DNA of 37,324 nucleotides. Origin: Planctomycetota bacterium (lineage in GTDB: Bacteria > Planctomycetota > UBA8742 > UBA2392). How positions within the stretch are numbered: the first letter of the stretch is position 1; each line of letters opens with the position of its first letter. Shown here piece by piece: positions 33,999-37,324 of the stretch. The notes beneath the pieces were generated by a model. It was not told where the DNA came from and did not search any database. It saw nothing but the letters and a program-made list of their open reading frames with translations. Made by a program: the position numbers and the translations under genes. The DNA is taken from contig JADLBZ010000061.1 of the NCBI GenBank assembly GCA_020847415.1, positions 1 through 37,324 on the forward strand, written 5' to 3'.

Positions 33999-35303
33999 AT
34001 GACCGCCACCGAACTTGCCGGCTTTGCAGGCCTGTATGAAGCCAGCGCGGCTGCGCGGGCCACGGAGCCCCGCTGGCTGCGCGAGTTGCGCGACGGCGCG
34101 TTTTCGAGCCTGAATGAGCTGGGTCTTCCCACGGCGCGCGACGAGGACTGGCGTTTCACCCCGCTGAAGCCGGTCACCTCGCAGGCCTGGGTGTTGCCCG
34201 GCAAGGCAGACGTTTCCTCCGCCGAAATCGCCCCATTCCTCTTTGGCGTGGCTGGGCCGCTGCTGGTGCTGGTGGACGGCCGGTTTGAGCCGCGGCTGTC
34301 ACGGCTGGGGGGGCTGCCGGCGGGCGTGAGGGTCGAGCCGTTGTCGGCGGTTATCGCGGGCGATCCGGCGGCCCACGAGCATGTGGGCCGCTACGCCGAC
34401 CATCACTCGCGCGCGTTTCTGGCCCTTAATGCAGCGCTCTTTGCCGATGGCGCGCTGGTGCGTCTTGAGCCCGGCGCGCGTCTTGCCGAGCCCCTGCACG
34501 TGCTGCATGTCTCCACGGGCGGGGGGGCGCTGTGCTGCCCGCGCCTGACGATCGAACTGGGCGAGCAGGCCGAGCTGTCACTGCTGGAGAGCTACGCCGG
34601 CGTAGGCGCAGGCGCGCGGCTGGTGAACGCCGTGACCGAGCAGGTTCTGGCGCGCGGTGCGCAACTGCGGCACATTCGCCTGCTGCGCGAAACCGAGCAA
34701 GGCGTGTTTCTCGGCTGGCAGGAAGTGCGCATCGAGCGCGACGCCATGCTGGCCAGCCACAGCCTTGCCCTGGGGGCGCATTTCGCGCGGGCGGAGACCA
34801 GCGCCATGCTGCGCGGCGAGGGCGCCAGTTGTGACCTGAAGGGCCTGGTGCTGGCCCGCGGCCGCCAGCACATGGACCACCAGTTGCTTGTGGACCACGT
34901 GCGCCCGCGCTGCACCAGCCGCCAGTTGTACCGCAGCGTGGTGGACGAGCGCGCCCGCAGTGTGTTTGCAGGCCGCATTGTGGTCCGGCCCGGCGCTATC
35001 GGCACCGATGCCAGCCAGCAGAACAACAACCTGTTGCTCTCCGACGACGCGCGCGTGGACACCAAGCCGCAACTGGAGATCTACGCCGACGACGTGAAGT
35101 GCAGCCACGGCGCCACCAGCGGGCGGCTGGACCCCGCCGCGCTCTTTTTCTTGCGCTCGCGCGGGCTGGACGTGCCGTCGGCGCGCAGCCTGCTGACCTA
35201 CGCATTTGCCAATGATGTGGTGGAAAGCGCGCCGGTGCCGCAGGTGCGGGCAGCGCTTGAGCAACTGGTGCGCGCCCATTTTGCCGGGGTGCTGGGGGAG
35301 TAA
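33999..35303 (+). CDS. sufD: Fe-S cluster assembly protein SufD
   Basis: SufD pairs with SufB in the scaffold and is needed for iron acquisition. The 434-aa product has the N-terminal helical part (ARDEDWRFTPLKPV) and a SufB-like beta-helix core. The C-terminal block includes NNLLLSDDARVDTKPQLEIYADDVKCSHGAT, followed by AALFFLRSRGLD. The ATG lies 2 bases after the sufC stop, indicating tight coupling. The motif order and length are typical of the family. Confidence 0.95.
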   Translation: MTATELAGFAGLYEASAAARATEPRWLRELRDGAFSSLNELGLPTARDEDWRFTPLKPVTSQAWVLPGKADVSSAEIAPFLFGVAGPLLVLVDGRFEPRLSRLGGLPAGVRVEPLSAVIAGDPAAHEHVGRYADHHSRAFLALNAALFADGALVRLEPGARLAEPLHVLHVSTGGGALCCPRLTIELGEQAELSLLESYAGVGAGARLVNAVTEQVLARGAQLRHIRLLRETEQGVFLGWQEVRIERDAMLASHSLALGAHFARAETSAMLRGEGASCDLKGLVLARGRQHMDHQLLVDHVRPRCTSRQLYRSVVDERARSVFAGRIVVRPGAIGTDASQQNNNLLLSDDARVDTKPQLEIYADDVKCSHGATSGRLDPAALFFLRSRGLDVPSARSLLTYAFANDVVESAPVPQVRAALEQLVRAHFAGVLGE

Positions 35304-35309
35304 AGGGCC

Positions 35310-36566
35310 GTGCGGCAACCAGCGCAGACAGCCGGTTCCACCCCAGACGCGCTTGATGTGCAGAGCGTGCGGGCGGACTTTCCCATCCTGTCGCGCACCG
35401 TGCACGGCAAGCCCCTGGTCTACCTCGACAACGGGGCCAGCACCCAGAAGCCGCAGGCCGTGATTGATGCCGTGAGGCGCTTCTACGAGCACGACTACGC
35501 CAACATCCACCGTGCCGTGCACGAGCTGAGCCAGGCCGCGACCGAGGCCTACGAGAACGCCCGCCGCACGGTGCAGCGCTTCCTCAGGGCAGAGTCCGAG
35601 CAAGAGATCGTATTCGTGCGCGGCACGACAGAGGGCATCAACCTGGTTGCCGGCAGCTGGGGGCGCGCCAACCTGGGCCCCGGCGACGAAGTGCTGATCA
35701 CTGCCATGGAGCACCACAGCAACATCGTGCCCTGGCAGATGCTGTGCGCCGAGAGGGGTGCGCGGCTGGTCGTGGCGCCCATGGACCAGACCGGCGCGCT
35801 GATCTGGCCCGAGTTCGAGAAGCGCCTGAACAGCCGCACGAAGTTGCTCGGTGTTGTGCACGTCTCGAACGCGCTGGGCACGGTGAACCCGGTGCGACGC
35901 ATGGCCGATGCCGCCCATGCGGTGGGCGCGCGCGTGCTGGTGGACGGCGCCCAGGCGGTTGCCCATGCGCAGGTGGACGTGAACGCCCTGGGGGCGGATT
36001 TCTACGTCTTCAGCGGCCATAAGATCTTCGGGCCCACCGGCGTTGGCGTCCTTTGGGGCAAGGCCGATCTGCTGGAAGCCATGCCCCCCTGGCAGGGCGG
36101 CGGCGACATGATCCGCAGCGTGAGCTTCGAGAAGACCGAGTACGCTCCGGCGCCCGCCAAGTTCGAGGCCGGCACTCCCCACATTGCGGGCGGCATCGGC
36201 CTGGCTGCTGCCCTGGACTACGTGACAGCCTTGGGCCTGCCCGCCATTGCGGCGTGGGAACACGAGCTGGTGCGTTACGCCCACGAGCGCCTGGCGGAGA
36301 TTCCCGGCCTGCGCTTCATTGGCACGGCGCCCCGGAAGGCCGCGGTCGTGAGCTTTGTGCTGGACGGGATTCACGCCACGGACGCGGGCATGATCCTGGA
36401 CCAGGAGGGCATTGCCGTGCGCGCGGGCCACCACTGCGCCGAGCCGGTGATGCGCTTCTTTGGCGTGCCGGGAACGATCCGGGCCAGCTTCGCGTTCTAC
36501 AACACCCGTGACGAGGTGGACGCCCTTGTTGCCGGCGTGCGCAAAGTGCAGAAGCTCTTCGCCTGA
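35310..36566 (+). CDS. sufS: Cysteine desulfurase SufS
   Basis: SufS is a PLP enzyme that removes sulfur from cysteine and hands it to SufE, whose gene lies at the other end of the locus. The gene starts with GTG, preceded by GGGGAG. The 418-aa product carries PLP Lys238 in FSGHKIFGPTG and the persulfide-forming Cys376 in AGHHCAEPVM. YLDNGASTQKP and MEHHSNIVPW are classic group II desulfurase segments. It begins 6 bases after sufD, and sufT begins 2 bases after its stop. Confidence 0.96.
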   Translation: MRQPAQTAGSTPDALDVQSVRADFPILSRTVHGKPLVYLDNGASTQKPQAVIDAVRRFYEHDYANIHRAVHELSQAATEAYENARRTVQRFLRAESEQEIVFVRGTTEGINLVAGSWGRANLGPGDEVLITAMEHHSNIVPWQMLCAERGARLVVAPMDQTGALIWPEFEKRLNSRTKLLGVVHVSNALGTVNPVRRMADAAHAVGARVLVDGAQAVAHAQVDVNALGADFYVFSGHKIFGPTGVGVLWGKADLLEAMPPWQGGGDMIRSVSFEKTEYAPAPAKFEAGTPHIAGGIGLAAALDYVTALGLPAIAAWEHELVRYAHERLAEIPGLRFIGTAPRKAAVVSFVLDGIHATDAGMILDQEGIAVRAGHHCAEPVMRFFGVPGTIRASFAFYNTRDEVDALVAGVRKVQKLFA

Positions 36567-36568
36567 CC

Positions 36569-37096
36569 ATGACCGAACAGACCCGCCAACCGGAAGGCGC
36601 AGCCAAGCTGGTGGACCCCGGCAAGCTGACCGGCGTGCAAGCGCCCGAGGTGGACCCCTCGCTGCTGGCGCGCGGCGGTCCCGGACAGCCGCGGCCCGCT
36701 GCCCCGGCCCCCTCGCAGCGCCCGCCCCGCGACGACGGCAAGCTGCCCCGCGACGCCGCGGGCGCGCCCCGCGACCTGACCTTCGCCGAGATGAAGAAGC
36801 TGAAGGACGCGGTGACCGAGACCCTGCGCACGGTCTTTGATCCCGAGATCCCCGTCAACATCTACGAGCTGGGGCTGGTCTACAACGTCAGCGTCACGCC
36901 GCGTGGGCTGGTGGAAGTGCGCATGACCCTGACTTCGCCCGCCTGCCCTGTGGCGGGGACCCTGCCCGGCGACGTGGAACGCAAGCTGCGCGGGGTGGAG
37001 TGGGTGGCCGAGGCCGTCGTGATCCTGGTCTGGGAGCCGCCTTGGACCAAGAGCATGATGTCGGAAGCGGCCAAGCTGGAGCTGAACATCCAGTAA
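36569..37096 (+). CDS. sufT: SufT-like MIP18/DUF59 Fe-S maturation protein with Pro/Ala-rich N terminus
   Basis: The 175-aa product has a C-terminal DUF59 domain (about residues 70-175). It contains VFDPEIPVNIYELGLVYNV, TSPACPVAGTLP with the conserved Cys, and WTKSMMSEAAKLEL. SufT proteins assist Fe-S cluster delivery when demand is high. The first roughly 65 residues are a low-complexity Pro/Ala/Arg-rich stretch, probably disordered. It is the last gene of the SUF operon, starting 2 bases after sufS, and is followed by a GC-rich stem-loop. Confidence 0.88.
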   Translation: MTEQTRQPEGAAKLVDPGKLTGVQAPEVDPSLLARGGPGQPRPAAPAPSQRPPRDDGKLPRDAAGAPRDLTFAEMKKLKDAVTETLRTVFDPEIPVNIYELGLVYNVSVTPRGLVEVRMTLTSPACPVAGTLPGDVERKLRGVEWVAEAVVILVWEPPWTKSMMSEAAKLELNIQ

Positions 37097-37148
37097 GTAC
37101 TGCCCCCGGCGCCTGCCGTGCGGCTCGTCGCTGGTCCGTTCCATGCAT

Positions 37149-37174
37149 GAGGGGCGGCTTGGCAGCCGCCCCTC
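37149..37174 (+). terminator. GC-rich stem-loop after the SUF operon
   Basis: GAGGGGCGGCT and AGCCGCCCCTC form a perfect 11-bp stem with a TGGC loop, 52 bases after the sufT stop. No T-tract follows on either strand, so it may be a weak, possibly bidirectional terminator between convergent genes, or an mRNA 3'-end stabiliser. Confidence 0.55.
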
Positions 37175-37217
37175 GCTACGATTACAGCCAGTCTTTGGCC
37201 TGCCCGTGCTAGTTCAT

Positions 37218-37324
37218 CTACTTGCTGCCGGTTTCCGGGTTGGGGCCGGCCTCGGGCATAGCCTTGCGACCGGCAAAGAGCCACACGTTGCCACGGCGCA
37301 CGGCCACCGGCTGGTAGGGCCGCA
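37218..37324 (-). CDS. 3' end of an unidentified minus-strand gene
   Basis: On the minus strand a frame is open from the window edge to a TAG at 37220-37218. The last 35 or so codons read RPYQPVAVRRGNVWLFAG and end in GPNPETGSK. Codon use (third-position G/C) looks like a real gene, and the position converges with the SUF operon behind a stem-loop. Too little is visible to name a family. Confidence 0.45.
   Translation of the reverse strand, partial: RPYQPVAVRRGNVWLFAGRKAMPEAGPNPETGSK

Noticed and set aside
34578-36434. 618-aa minus-strand ORF
   Set aside because: Antisense to sufD and sufS; no supporting motif.

Overview
The window is a high-GC, gene-dense bacterial chromosome segment. It carries lipoproteins with lipoboxes, an RND/MMPL exporter and a general-secretion (type II) pseudopilin-like protein, so the cell is of Gram-negative type with an outer envelope. 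The very large GspK-like protein, the SUF operon ending in a sufT-like gene, and a GxxExxY cassette with its short repeats all suggest the Planctomycetota/PVC group. That placement is inference; no rRNA or other phylogenetic marker is present.

Layout. (1) 1-6430, + strand: the 3' part of a giant GspK-like protein with a LamG-like C-terminal domain, then a secreted 638-aa protein of unknown function, closed by a strong terminator. (2) 6617-8635, - strand: a DinG/YoaA-type helicase. (3) 8749-13632, + strand: ugd, tsaD, a 163-bp palindromic MITE-like element, a rhomboid protease and hemL. (4) 13662-17231: a radical SAM protein (-) facing away from an NAD-dependent epimerase/dehydratase and an AcpH-type ACP phosphodiesterase (+, ATGA overlap). 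(5) 17275-21200, + strand: an Aas-type acyltransferase/acyl-ACP synthetase behind a promoter that predicts a leaderless mRNA, then a UbiB/ABC1 kinase. (6) 21287-24832, - strand: a tightly coupled operon of MMPL exporter, DUF3261/LolA-like lipoprotein and FabZ/ApeI-like hot-dog dehydratase. (7) 25053-29710: a Cys/Gly-repeat lipoprotein with its own promoter and terminator, a 987-aa secreted protein (-) flanked by a 22-bp direct repeat, and a zinc-ribbon protein. (8) 29724-37096: sufE (-) divergent from sufB, sufC, sufD, sufS and sufT (+), with two IscR-like operators at the sufB promoter. (9) The last 107 bases hold the 3' end of an unidentified - strand gene.

The most unusual feature is in region 8. 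A roughly 1.4-kb island separates sufB from sufC. It carries a 302-aa unknown protein and a GxxExxY-family protein with PD-(D/E)XK residues. It is punctuated by three copies of a 30-bp repeat, each made of three 10-mers of the form ATCYGTGNNN. The last copy replaces the expected ribosome-binding region of sufC. The rest of the SUF operon (sufC-D-S-T) keeps tight spacing, so the island looks like an insertion into a functional operon.

No tRNA, rRNA or CRISPR array was seen. No gene-free stretch exceeds about 300 bases; the longest (25791-26061, 24833-25052, 6381-6616) hold the terminators, promoter and stem-loops listed below. Start codons in the ORF track were revised wherever upstream extensions lacked a ribosome-binding site or family similarity.
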